This document shows, in pieces, positions 56,301 to 64,000 of a stretch of DNA of 64,000 bases. Position 1 is the first letter of the stretch; every line of letters begins with the position of its first letter. The stretch spans positions 11,045,764 to 11,109,763 of the forward strand of contig JAJEKV010000044.1 of NCBI GenBank assembly GCA_021234155.1. The letters run 5' to 3'. The notes under the pieces are model-generated. The model made no database searches. It saw nothing but the letters and a program-made list of their open reading frames with translations, and was not told the DNA's origin. The stretch is from Isoetes taiwanensis. Taxonomy: Eukaryota > Streptophyta > Lycopodiopsida > Isoetales > Isoetaceae. The position numbers were made by a program, and so were the translations under genes.

Positions 56301-58330
56301 CCTCATTGTTCTCGGCGACTAGACGTTGTTTTCATCATGGATCTCCTTTGAATCTCTTCATCACCACCGCAAGGGTGATGTCCACGTACAGGGGCCGGGA
56401 GTGCTATCTTGCCGCGGTCGCTTGCTAGAGGAAGATGATGATGCCATGGAGCAGAAGGTGGAAGGCGGGCCGAAGTAGAAGATGAGCGTATAAGGCGACG
56501 GAGGTCACGTGGACATCGGTCTTCTATTTATAACATGAGTCACACGAAAGTTGCTTCGCGATCGCGGTGAGGAATAAATAAATTAATTGTCTTTTCCAAT
56601 AATATTTCATTTCTTCGAGATAGATATCACACCACGCCGAAAACCTAGATATGATGAGGAAAAAATCGATGTATTTCAAGGTGATGTGAATAAATACAAA
56701 TAAAATAATTTTTATTAGGAATTTTGGAAGGACAACTGTGCATAAATAATTTTACCCAGTACAAGTTGGAAAACATATAACTTCCAATTTCTCAAGCTTA
56801 ATTGCGCCAATTTCATGCTCTTTCAATCCCCGCCCGACCGATCCAACAAGGCAATGACTTCCATGTTATCGACCCAGCCTTTCCAACCTTGGGTGAGTCA
56901 AGCCGCCAGCCTAAAACATTTAACATATTGCTCACCTCATGAGACCGGCTTGGTCGTCAAAATATTGTAACACAACATGTTCCCGAATTGCTATCACCCT
57001 TTAGGTGTTTGATGCCAATTGGGAATGGTTCCCTAACATGCATAATGCACGGAGGTAATAGACAAACTCTCGCACCCTTTGACCGAAAGTTCTCACAAGA
57101 CGATTATCTCCCCATTAACTAATCTTGAGATATATCTTAACAATGTAGAGTCCTTCAATCTTTCCTCCCCCCGCGTGCATGTCGCAAGAAAAAATCATCT
57201 ACTTCCCACAAATAAGAACCCTCAAGATTATCTTCTTCACATTTATCCTCATCTACTGGGCTTATGTCACGGATGGATGATCAAGGCCTGCCAAACCTCA
57301 GATCCCGCTGGCTGCCTTTGCACCCGAGACGCGGAATTCTTCTTCCGCTGGTAGATTCGGCTCATCTTTGAGCAAACGAGACTCAAACCTCTCATATGCT
57401 TCTTTAAGCTTTATAGCATTGCCCAGATAATTAGATACTTCAAACATCTCTTTGTCCAAATCCTCTTCAAAAATCTAGGCCTAAGTTTACCCATTCGGCC
57501 AAGGTAATCGATAAGCTCGCTCTTCCTAGCACACATTCAGAACAAAGACGGGTTCCTCAAGATATCACTTAGCAATAAGTATTCTTTGCCTTCCACTAAA
57601 ATTGGCGCTATGTCCACAACTTCTTTTCATCCTCATCCCCATCCTCATCACCTTTAATCATCTCCCTCCTCCTGGTTCACCCAAGGCCGGTAAGTAAGCT
57701 AAAACTCCTACATTCTTGCTCTTCTTCTTGTAGATCTATCTCCATTTCTACGCCATAGTCGCAAGATCATCACATAACTCCCCCCTTGGTTTAAAGATTT
57801 CATTGTTTCCAGTGTATTTCTGGTTGGCCGAAGCGTAATGCAATAACCAGCAAATGCAAACGGCAAAGAGAAATAAGATACCTTCTTAAGCACAAGGACG
57901 CGCCAGAGGAGCCCGCTTCGCAAAGATTCTTGAAAAACATCTTCCCCTCGCTTGCAAATGGGAAGCCGCCTCTAGAGCTGGTTTTGGAATCCACAGCCGT
58001 GGACATCCGCAAAGGACGCGGCGCCGAGACCAGCGGTTCCGGGTGAAAGCTAAAGCAACCTCAACGATAGCATCCAAGCTCGCCATCGTTTGCCATGATG
58101 TCCAACTCCTTGCAATAGAACGGATAAATCGCAATGGCGAACTTCCTCGTTGTCATGAGGGGCGGATGCATACCATTCCGTGAACTTCACATAACAATCC
58201 ATGGCGAAGCAAACGCGTAAAACAAGAAGATGTTTAGGAGCGGTAAGGCGTACATCACTTTTGAACTCAAGTAGCCGTTGTCGATTATGAAAGGGGACAT
58301 GTAGTTGTGGGGAGATTTGTCCGCACATTT
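53399..58330 (-). pseudogene. Second copies of array units 0-4
   Basis: Unit 0' lies at 53,399-53,900, unit 1' at about 54,010-54,720, unit 2' at about 55,200-55,670, unit 3' at about 55,920-56,560 and unit 4' at about 56,750-58,330, in the same order and orientation as in copy 1. TATA boxes are clear here (complements of TTATATATAG near 54,700, TATTTATA near 55,660 and TATTTATA near 56,525). Unit 3' preserves FMRAAATAEALSSWETLAMY. The frames remain broken. Copy 2 often differs from copy 1 at different CG-rich positions, so a consensus would be more open than either copy. Confidence 0.5.
53586..53679 (+). repeat. 47-bp local tandem duplication unique to copy 2
   Basis: TTAGAAGATCATCTTxGCTxCTTCAACCTCTTCATTAGAACACCCAA-type sequence occurs twice in a row here. 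Copy 1 (about 39,171-39,217) has it once. Confidence 0.8.
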
Positions 58331-58355
58331 TAGGGTTAGGGGTTAGGTTAGGGTT
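58329..58355 (+). repeat. Short interstitial telomere-like stretch
   Basis: TTTAGGG, TTAGGGG, TTAGG and TTAGGG follow in series just left of the hairpin module at 58,356. Copy 1 (about 43,912-43,925) has only AAGGGTTAGGGTT. Confidence 0.6.
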
Positions 58356-58424
58356 GGATCACACGACGCCAAGACTACTATGTGCAACAAAAAGCACAAT
58401 GCTTGCTGCGGCGTCAGGTGATCC
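58356..58424. repeat. 69-base hairpin module, copy 2, best-preserved example
   Basis: GGATCACACGACGCC at 58,356-58,370 pairs with GGCGTCAGGTGATCC at 58,410-58,424: 15-base arms with one mismatch and a 39-base loop. Confidence 0.8.
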
Positions 58425-58597
58425 TCACATTATAACATTAAAAAAATACAAAGTCAACGAGCGGCTAGGCTTCTAAGAAAGAAATGGACTAAGAGATTAA
58501 GCTTATAAAGCCATTGCATTAAGAAATATTATACATATGAAAACACAAAGGCACCCCCACGGCTTTTTTTTTCGGGGGGTCTTTCTTCTTGTTGTAT

Positions 58598-59419
58598 TCA
58601 CCATAAAATTTTGACCATAGTACTGGATCCCTTAAAGACGAGGCGCATGTCCTTTTGGGCATGACAACCACCCGCTTTGGCATGTATTGCCGCAGCCGCG
58701 AAGTCTTCGAATGCATCGGCACCAACCGCCAAGAAGCCATTTGAAGAGCATTTAAGGCGCTTGCTTTACCCTCATGAACTGGTATGATGTATCGACCACA
58801 CTTCTGGGAAATCTCTCTCACGAGCCCGGCAAATGGGAGACGCGGAATGACCATCTCGGTGCTCTCGATACTTATAATCTCAAGCTTTAATACAGGGCTT
58901 CGCCTTCCGCCCGGCCTCTACCCTCACCCACTCCCCAAAGATTTGAGCACATTTGTTCGGCCGACTCTTCCCGGGCCTCCTCACCCCAAAGATTCAGGCC
59001 GTTCCTCGGCCGGAAACTCTTCCCCGCCTCCTCACATTCCCCGGGTCGCCTTCCCTTTTGGGCGTTGGGCCTCCTCCTTTGATTTGAAGGTCCCTGCACC
59101 TCCACAGGAGGAACAGAGGAGCGAGGAGAAGAGCAGAAGAGGCGGCTGCCCAATAATTAATCCCGCATCATCATATTCTTTCGCCCGGCCTCTCACATTT
59201 TCATCCTCGCCTCCGAACCGGAGTGCACCTCCCTACTTACTCCGGAGCTGCTTCTCCCGCCGTCTGTCATGCGGATTTCTTTTCCGGGTCTTCTGTTAGG
59301 CATGGTCGGAGGAGGAGAATCTCTATCAGAGACTTCAGAGTCAGATGAAGAAGGCGGACTAATGTAATCACCGCCTTACACCACGGATGGATCCCTTGCG
59401 CTTGTTTAGTTCTTGCCAT
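58598..59419 (-). pseudogene. Histone H3-like (possibly CENH3-like) gene, tandem copy 2 (minus strand)
   Basis: ATG at 59,419 starts MARTKQ. A Ser/Pro-rich tail follows (SPPSSSDSEVSDRDSPPP in a shifted frame), then basic sequence. The core reads STEMVIPRLPFAGLVREIS (about 58,860-58,806), matching H3 alpha-N/alpha-1 STELLIRKLPFQRLVREIA, then GRYIIPVHEGKAS in place of loop 1, and ALNALQMASWRL (alpha-2). After a one-base shift it continues VGADAFEDFAAAAIHAK, with the RVVVMPK segment in the other frame and DMRLVFK at the end (H3: [27 protein letters not shown]). Stop at 58,598. The tail (about 180 codons) and loop 1 diverge strongly from canonical H3, as in CENH3. A plus-strand frame of 171 codons opposite (58,784-59,299) is its antisense shadow. 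Confidence 0.72.
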
Positions 59420-59649
59420 ATTTCTCAATGGATGGCGCTTTATACTACTTAACACCGACAAAAATAGACAACCGGGCAAGAGATAAATAGTAAAAACGTG
59501 TTTAAAGTAAAATATGATGGTAACGTTTTTTAAATAATTGTACGGAACCCTAAAAAAATATCGGACAAAATACGGAACCCTAAAAAAACATCAGACAAAA
59601 ACACAAATAAAAAACCGAGATTCAAAGCGCTTAGCCGATAGACAATTTC

Positions 59650-60480
59650 TTGTTGATCGCGAACTCACTAAACTTTACATTTCCCTCTTTGCTCAGAACC
59701 AACCCTAATGCCATCAATAAAATAATGGAAGTCGCCGCCAATTTCCTCCGTCTCCATTAGCACTCTTAGCTCGATAATGGCCATTCGCTTCCATGGTGGC
59801 CGATAAATGACTTCCTCCCCTCTCCATACTCGAATATCCACCGTGACGGAGTGTCTATTATGGTCCTCAAACGGCTCCCAAAAAGTTGTGCAGCCTCTCT
59901 TTTTTTCTGTTTCCTTCGCTCTAGTTGACAATTAACGATAAATATTGTTTTGGAAGAAAGTATCCGAACTTAAAGGAGGACTTAACTACGCTGACCTCTG
60001 TTAGTTGACGGATGATTCGTGGAATCGAACATCCTGTGTCCGGAACCAAAAAATAAGCCATCCACAAAATCCAAGGGGGAGAAAGCACGTGATATGTCTT
60101 CTGAGCTTTTCTAACTTCCCCGCCATCCGAATATGTTAGCAAATACCTCAAACGGTGTGAAGATTTTGAAACTCATCCTCACGCCTCCGTTTTCAGACAT
60201 TCCCGCTTGCACCTCGTCAGCCATGCATTTCTTCATTGCAATTACATTGTTCTCATTAGTCTGTGGCTTACAAAGTTCACTTAAAGGGGGCAATTCAACC
60301 GGCCTCAAGCTCGGTTTCCTGACCTTTACGTTATAATCATGTCTGTAAAACCAGATGCCTATACCCCGCAAGGTCACGGCATCCATACCTTGGAAAAGGA
60401 CAATTCCGATGTCTATGTGATACACGACAAGTACACTACTAATACTTTCGGCCGGAATGACATCCACGACGTCTGATAAA
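59650..60480 (-). pseudogene. Array unit 6, copy 2, unrecognised product
   Basis: From about 60,470 on the minus strand a frame of 118 codons reads MDVIPAESISSVLVVYHIDI, then SELCKPQTNENNVIAMKKCM. After shifts come QDVRFHESSVN and SVVKSSFKFGYF. A last open stretch (59,931-59,668) encodes HSVTVDIRVWRGEEVIYRPP and KRMAIIELRVLMETEEIG, ending KCKV with a stop at 59,668. The composition is that of a real, mixed alpha/beta protein of about 270 residues. The family is not recognised. It lies immediately upstream of the H3-like gene in the same direction and below a hairpin module. Confidence 0.5.
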
Positions 60481-60546
60481 CATAAACCTGCACAATAAAT
60501 TTGTTTGTAAACACGCGTGTCAACGAAAAGAAATGAAAGATAAGAA

Positions 60547-60615
60547 GATCACACGACGCTAAAACTATCTCTCACGCAGTTAAGTAGTCGAGCTGACTAG
60601 CCGGCGTCGGTGATC
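60547..60615. repeat. 69-base hairpin module upstream of unit 6, copy 2
   Basis: GATCACACGACGC at 60,547 and GCGTCGGTGATC at 60,604 form a near-perfect inverted pair. Confidence 0.75.
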
Positions 60616-60639
60616 CGTTTAAGGTGGTTACCATTTCGC

Positions 60640-61200
60640 GGGCAATTTTGGGAAGTCGTTTTTGGTGGAGATTAGCTCTTTGGCCATATCGGAAGGGGTA
60701 TATGCATGTCGTATTGTTATACTTTCCACTTTAGGCGCTAGAATTCAACTTGAACTCTTTTATCCTACCTATCCAATGTGTCCCCCATCGCCCGATCGCC
60801 TTTGTCGCTTAACTCTATGCTCGCCCTGCTGATGGCGAGATACTCACCCACGAACCTATTGAGACAAAACCTCCCACTTCTTGACCTTGGGAGTTCGTAA
60901 ATGGGGCAAGAACACAGAAATTACAGGAGACATGGATTGTAGATGAGGAGGAAGGGAGAGGATGCACGAGAGAGGGTGTGATCGAGTGAAGATTTAAGTT
61001 TGGCCAAAATTTGACAAGGGAGTTGGTGACGCCGGCGATGGCGGTCAAAGTCACTATTATTTTGGGCGGCGAAGCGACTCCCGAAAAATACGGGCCATTA
61101 AAATGGTTGCAATAAAAGCGCAGGCATCCCCTATGAAAATACGCCATGTGGATGCCAAGTAAGCCTGCTCATCCTTCTACCTGCCAAGTAATACTGACTT
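60640..61200 (-). pseudogene. Array unit 7, copy 2, unrecognised product
   Basis: The minus-strand frame at 61,147-60,815 begins MAYFHRGCLRFYCNHFNGPY. Its counterpart in copy 1 reads GMHKLYCNHFNGPLF, so the CNHFNG segment is conserved. The rest is frame-broken and no family is recognised. Confidence 0.35.
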
Positions 61201-61526
61201 TCGTAAAAAAGGCGCAAACCTGATTGGTCCTGGCGAATCTGACGTGGAAATCTTTAGCCCAAGATAAGGGCCATTTTCAGATCCCAAATCCGCCCTAATG
61301 AGATTTCCAATGGTGGGTTTCATCATGTGTTTCTCTGTCCCATTCTGTTCATCCTTAATGTAATTTTTCTGTGTGTCACTTTCACCCTGTCAATTAAACA
61401 GTGAAGATTTATATTAAACATATAAAATGATTACATAAGGTTACATTTCAGATTACAAGCGAGGATTTGTATTAAACATTTCAGATTACATGAGAAACAA
61501 AACTTTTTATATACACTTGCTTTCAT

Positions 61527-61929
61527 TCCTGTGCGTCTATCAAAAAGAGATCTGGGTCCAGCTCCTCCTCGTCATCTTCTATGATCACCGGGGATCGGTG
61601 GCCACGGGTCAGCTTTTGACCTATTTCATCCCATTCTGGAGGAAAAGCAAAAAACCATAATGATGCAGTGTACCAAACAGAATAGCAGCTTCTCCATGTG
61701 CATCCTGCAAGCCCTTGTGATGATAGAACATATCCCTGAAGTGAAGGAATTGGTCCTCTGTAAACAACCTATCATAACAAAAGCAGAACCTGTCTAGCGT
61801 AAAGGCTTGGTAGCCATTAAGCAGAAAAGGTTTCAACCTTTGCAGATCCTGGTCAATAGTATGAGGAACAGGCCAAAGATGCTGGTGTGTAAAAATTTCA
61901 GTGGCAGCAGAGTAAGTTGAGAGGTCTGG
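61527..61929 (-). pseudogene. Array unit 8, C-terminal part, cut by the copia element
   Basis: Read on the minus strand from the copia border: TPDLSTYSAATEIFTHQHLW, then LLNGYQAFTLDRFCFCYDRL and FRDMFYHHKGLQDAHGEAAI. After one shift come PPEWDEIGQKLTRGHRSP and an acidic end EDDEEELDPDLFLIDAQE with a stop at about 61,527. The sequence beyond the tandem copy (61,726-61,929) is clean and open, unlike the duplicated part. The family is not recognised. The N-terminal part would lie beyond the retrotransposon insertion at 61,930. Confidence 0.5.
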
Positions 61930-62568
61930 TGTTGAAAACTGGGATCATGTGATATTTGTATGTTTGAATGGTTGTTGAAGATTTACAGATAAGCATTTCA
62001 TGGTTAAACAGGTTCTACAATTAAGTGAGGTATAAGGGGATTAGGGACCATATTGTGGCTCCTCTTATTCAAGCTGGGTTGTGTCTAGGGCGTGAAGAAC
62101 CTATGGTTAATATTGGTACCATGGTTTTAGTTATGTGATTGAATTTGAATATTCAAAAGAAAGATAAGATTCAATGGTTCGTGTAGCCGAAATTTTAACC
62201 CAGGCCTGTGGGATATATGGGTTCACTCAGGTTTCACGGAAGGCAAGTCTATCTGGCTCCATAACCGCCGGATCGGCTGTATATAGAATGGAAAACTTGA
62301 TATAATGATGATCCTGAGCTAGATGAATGCCGGAATGCAGATTATACAGTGTTAGTGAGGTGGTTAGCCCTGCTACAGGAAACAAGTCAAAGCCCGAGCT
62401 ACAGTAACATATTCGATGACCATTGTCAATATTTAATGGTTTACTTGTATTCTAGAAATTGATTGAAGGTGAATTTGCTTTAAGGGGGAAATTGCTCTAT
62501 GATTTAAGTTGAGTTTGCTTAAGGCCTAGAGTGCAATTTAAGTCATTAGAACTAGTAGAAAAATCATC
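61930..62568 (+). repeat. 5' LTR of a Ty1/copia element
   Basis: TGTTGA at 61,930 and TCATCA ending at 62,568 give TG...CA borders with imperfectly inverted tips. The PBS follows directly. The left border is set only by the TG and the change of sequence character; the partner LTR is outside the window. Confidence 0.6.
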
Positions 62569-62569
62569 A

Positions 62570-62581
62570 TTGGTATCAGAG
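62570..62581 (+). other. Primer-binding site of the copia element
   Basis: TGGTATCAGAGC, an exact match to the plant initiator tRNA-Met PBS, starts one base after the LTR. Confidence 0.88.
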
Positions 62582-62597
62582 CACAGGTCTGGTAATC

Positions 62598-63716
62598 ATG
62601 ACAACAAGGTTTGGAGCAAATTTGCTGAATTCAATTGAAGTCTTCAAAGGGGATGGAGGATTTCAAATCTGGAAGGAAGGCATTAGAAGTGTGCTTGAAT
62701 TTGAAAAACTTTGGTATCTAATTGATGGCAGTCCAGTTGTGAGTGCAGGGGCATCCAGCTCAGGTGGTTCAAGTCCTTCTGCTAGTTCTAATACTCAATC
62801 TGAAGGAGGTTCAGCAACTGCAAGGGTGTCTCAGGCAGGGGGAACATCTGCTAGTGTTGAAGGTGAAGAAGCTAAAATTATGGAAGCTCAAGCCATAATT
62901 ATGTGCAAAGTAGGAACTGCCTTAAAGCTGAAGCTTCGAGGTATGAAGCCTAAGGAAATGTGGGAGTATCTTATTAAACATTATGAACAGAAGAGTTCTT
63001 CACAGATAGATATGTTAGAGAAGGAGTTAAGGAAGATGAAGCTTGTTGAAAAAGACAATCTAACTAACTTCTTAGAAAGGTTTGATTCTATTATTGCAGA
63101 TCTTGAGGGAGCTGGCAATATTTTGAGTGAGCAGTATCAAATCTTGGCCTTAGCAAGGGCAGTTTCCCATAATAGTCATTTGGCAACCTTGCTCAGGAAT
63201 GTAGCCACCTCTAAAGAACATGCCATCAGAATGATACGCACTGAATTTGAACAATCCAGTGTTACACAAGAGGAGGCAGAACAATCTGCAGAAGTATTGT
63301 ACACTGGTAAGGCTAAAAAAATTGGTTTTAAAAAATTTTCAAAAGGACAAATAGGGCCTTGCTATATGTGCAACCAATATGGTCATTTGAAGAGTGAATG
63401 TCCAAGTAATACTGAAAAGGAGTTGAGATGCTTTAATTGTGAAGGAAAAGGTCATTTTGCCTTTAATTGCTCAAGTCCAAAAAAGGGAAGAGGTCGAGGG
63501 AGATCTGGCAGTTACAGAGGTGGCAGAGGCAGGGGAAGTTTCAGAGGTGGAGCAAGTGTCAATATAGTTGAGAAACATGAGAGTAGTGAAGGAGAACTTG
63601 AAGATGACACTGTAGAGGTAAGAAAATATTTGAATTGCAATGTTTCTGTATCTCAAAATGCAAATGATAAGCAGTTTGTTGTGTTAGATTCGCATAATTT
63701 TATGGGAGCGAGATGA
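62598..63716 (+). CDS. Ty1/copia gag, 372 codons, two CCHC zinc knuckles
   Basis: The frame starts 17 bases after the PBS. It begins TTRFGANLLNSIEVFKGDGG with FQIWKEGI shortly after, the usual N-terminus of copia Gag (the FxGxNFxxWK pattern). A Ser-rich linker and helical capsid-like region (KEMWEYLIKHYE, SSQIDMLEKELRKMK) follow. Then come two CCHC knuckles, CYMCNQYGHLKSEC and CFNCEGKGHFAFNC, at about residues 255-292. An RGG-rich basic stretch (RGRGRSGSYRGGRGRGSFRG) follows. Gag packages the element RNA into virus-like particles. The frame ends at FVVLDSHNFMGAR, at the place where the protease active site DSGA is normally read through in a single gag-pol frame. Confidence 0.92.
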   Translation: MTTRFGANLLNSIEVFKGDGGFQIWKEGIRSVLEFEKLWYLIDGSPVVSAGASSSGGSSPSASSNTQSEGGSATARVSQAGGTSASVEGEEAKIMEAQAIIMCKVGTALKLKLRGMKPKEMWEYLIKHYEQKSSSQIDMLEKELRKMKLVEKDNLTNFLERFDSIIADLEGAGNILSEQYQILALARAVSHNSHLATLLRNVATSKEHAIRMIRTEFEQSSVTQEEAEQSAEVLYTGKAKKIGFKKFSKGQIGPCYMCNQYGHLKSECPSNTEKELRCFNCEGKGHFAFNCSSPKKGRGRGRSGSYRGGRGRGSFRGGASVNIVEKHESSEGELEDDTVEVRKYLNCNVSVSQNANDKQFVVLDSHNFMGAR

Positions 63717-63717
63717 A

Positions 63718-64000
63718 AAAAGTGTGATGTGTGAGTCACATATGCTGAAAAATAAAGAAAAAAAGGAAGGATATGTCAAGCTTGGTGATGGAGACTTGAA
63801 GAAAATTGAAGATTCTGGTGTTTTGGAGTTGTTTGATTTAAATGGGAAGGTGGTTAAGCTAAGAGATGTTTTGTGTGTACCTGGTCTTGTAAGAAACCTT
63901 ATTTCTGTATGTCAGCTAGTGGATTTGGGGTATAAGGTGTTGTTCGAACAAATCCAATGTAAAGTTTTCTTGAATAATGAATTGAAGTTTATTGGTAAAC
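63718..64000 (+). pseudogene. Start of copia pol: protease C-terminal part, out of frame with gag
   Basis: In a frame shifted by one base relative to gag the sequence reads VKLGDGDLKKIEDSGVLEL, then VVKLRDVLCVPGLVRNLISV and LVDLGYKVLFE. That is the region between the protease active site and the GAG-pre-integrase domain of Ty1/copia polyproteins. The DSG catalytic segment is missing between the two frames. The element continues beyond the window. Confidence 0.8.

Larger units (their letters stand above)
47148..61725. repeat. 14.4 kb tandem direct duplication, copy 2
   Basis: The copy begins with gypsy sequence corresponding to 32,711 and runs through pol, LTR3 and the array, ending where homology to 47,147 stops at about 61,725. 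AT-rich parts are nearly identical to copy 1, and CG-rich parts differ by many small indels. Confidence 0.9.

Noticed and set aside
58784-59299. Plus-strand open frame of 171 codons, rich in Ser and Pro
   Set aside because: It is antisense to the H3-like gene on the minus strand, and its Pro/Ser/Arg content is what the complement of a basic Lys/Arg/Gly-rich tail produces. The same applies to the 120-codon frame at 44,384-44,746.
25471-60615. Integron-type attC sites between gene cassettes
   Set aside because: The hairpins resemble them in size, but there is no tyrosine integrase gene, the ORFs have TATA boxes, and the setting is a plant nuclear genome. Only the formal analogy of units separated by hairpins is kept.

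Overview
The window reads as nuclear DNA of a land plant with a large, repeat-rich genome. The evidence is a VQ-motif protein gene, GT-AG introns, plant-type Ty3/gypsy (chromodomain) and Ty1/copia retrotransposons primed by initiator tRNA-Met, TTTAGGG-like and telobox motifs, and many minisatellites. I cannot name the species. No bacterial, organellar or CRISPR features are present.

Layout. 0-5.6 kb is mostly non-coding, with a degraded tRNA-derived SINE and a short array of a 14-base motif. A compact VQ-motif gene lies at 5.7-6.3 kb. At 8.2-9.5 kb there is a decayed multi-exon transposase-like gene. From 9.6 to 16.8 kb two paralogous genes lie head to head (minus 12.9->9.7 kb, plus 13.3->16.8 kb). 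Each carries a RING-like zinc finger followed by an FCP1/SCP-like (HAD phosphatase fold) domain. An Ulp1-like protease remnant follows at 17 kb. 17.9-25.4 kb holds minisatellites, three unrecognised small genes, a duplicated promoter-bearing repeat, and the remains of a transposon gene.

From 25.4 to 61.7 kb there is a nested structure. A minus-strand array of small gene units, several bordered by roughly 64-base hairpin modules, is interrupted by a 13.1 kb chromovirus-type LTR retrotransposon (LTRs 25,852-27,404 and 37,406-38,960). The distal part of that element, its 3' LTR and about 8.2 kb of the array are then repeated in tandem. The result is two direct copies of about 14.4 kb (32,711-47,147 and 47,148-61,725). 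Within this cluster are three histone H3-like genes that begin at or near a MARTKQ start. One lies on the plus strand inside the retrotransposon, upstream of gag. The other lies on the minus strand and is present in both tandem copies. AT-rich stretches of the two copies are almost identical while CG-rich stretches are garbled by small indels. Part of the apparent pseudogenisation may therefore be sequence error at methylated sites.

The window ends with the 5' half of a Ty1/copia element (LTR about 61,930-62,568, PBS, gag 62,598-63,716, start of pol), apparently inserted into the last unit of the array. The gag frame is open, but the reading frame breaks where the protease active site should be.

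The points most worth following up are the H3/CENH3-like genes inside the transposon cluster, the recurring 64-base hairpin modules, the zinc finger plus FCP1-like gene pair, and the 14.4 kb tandem duplication.
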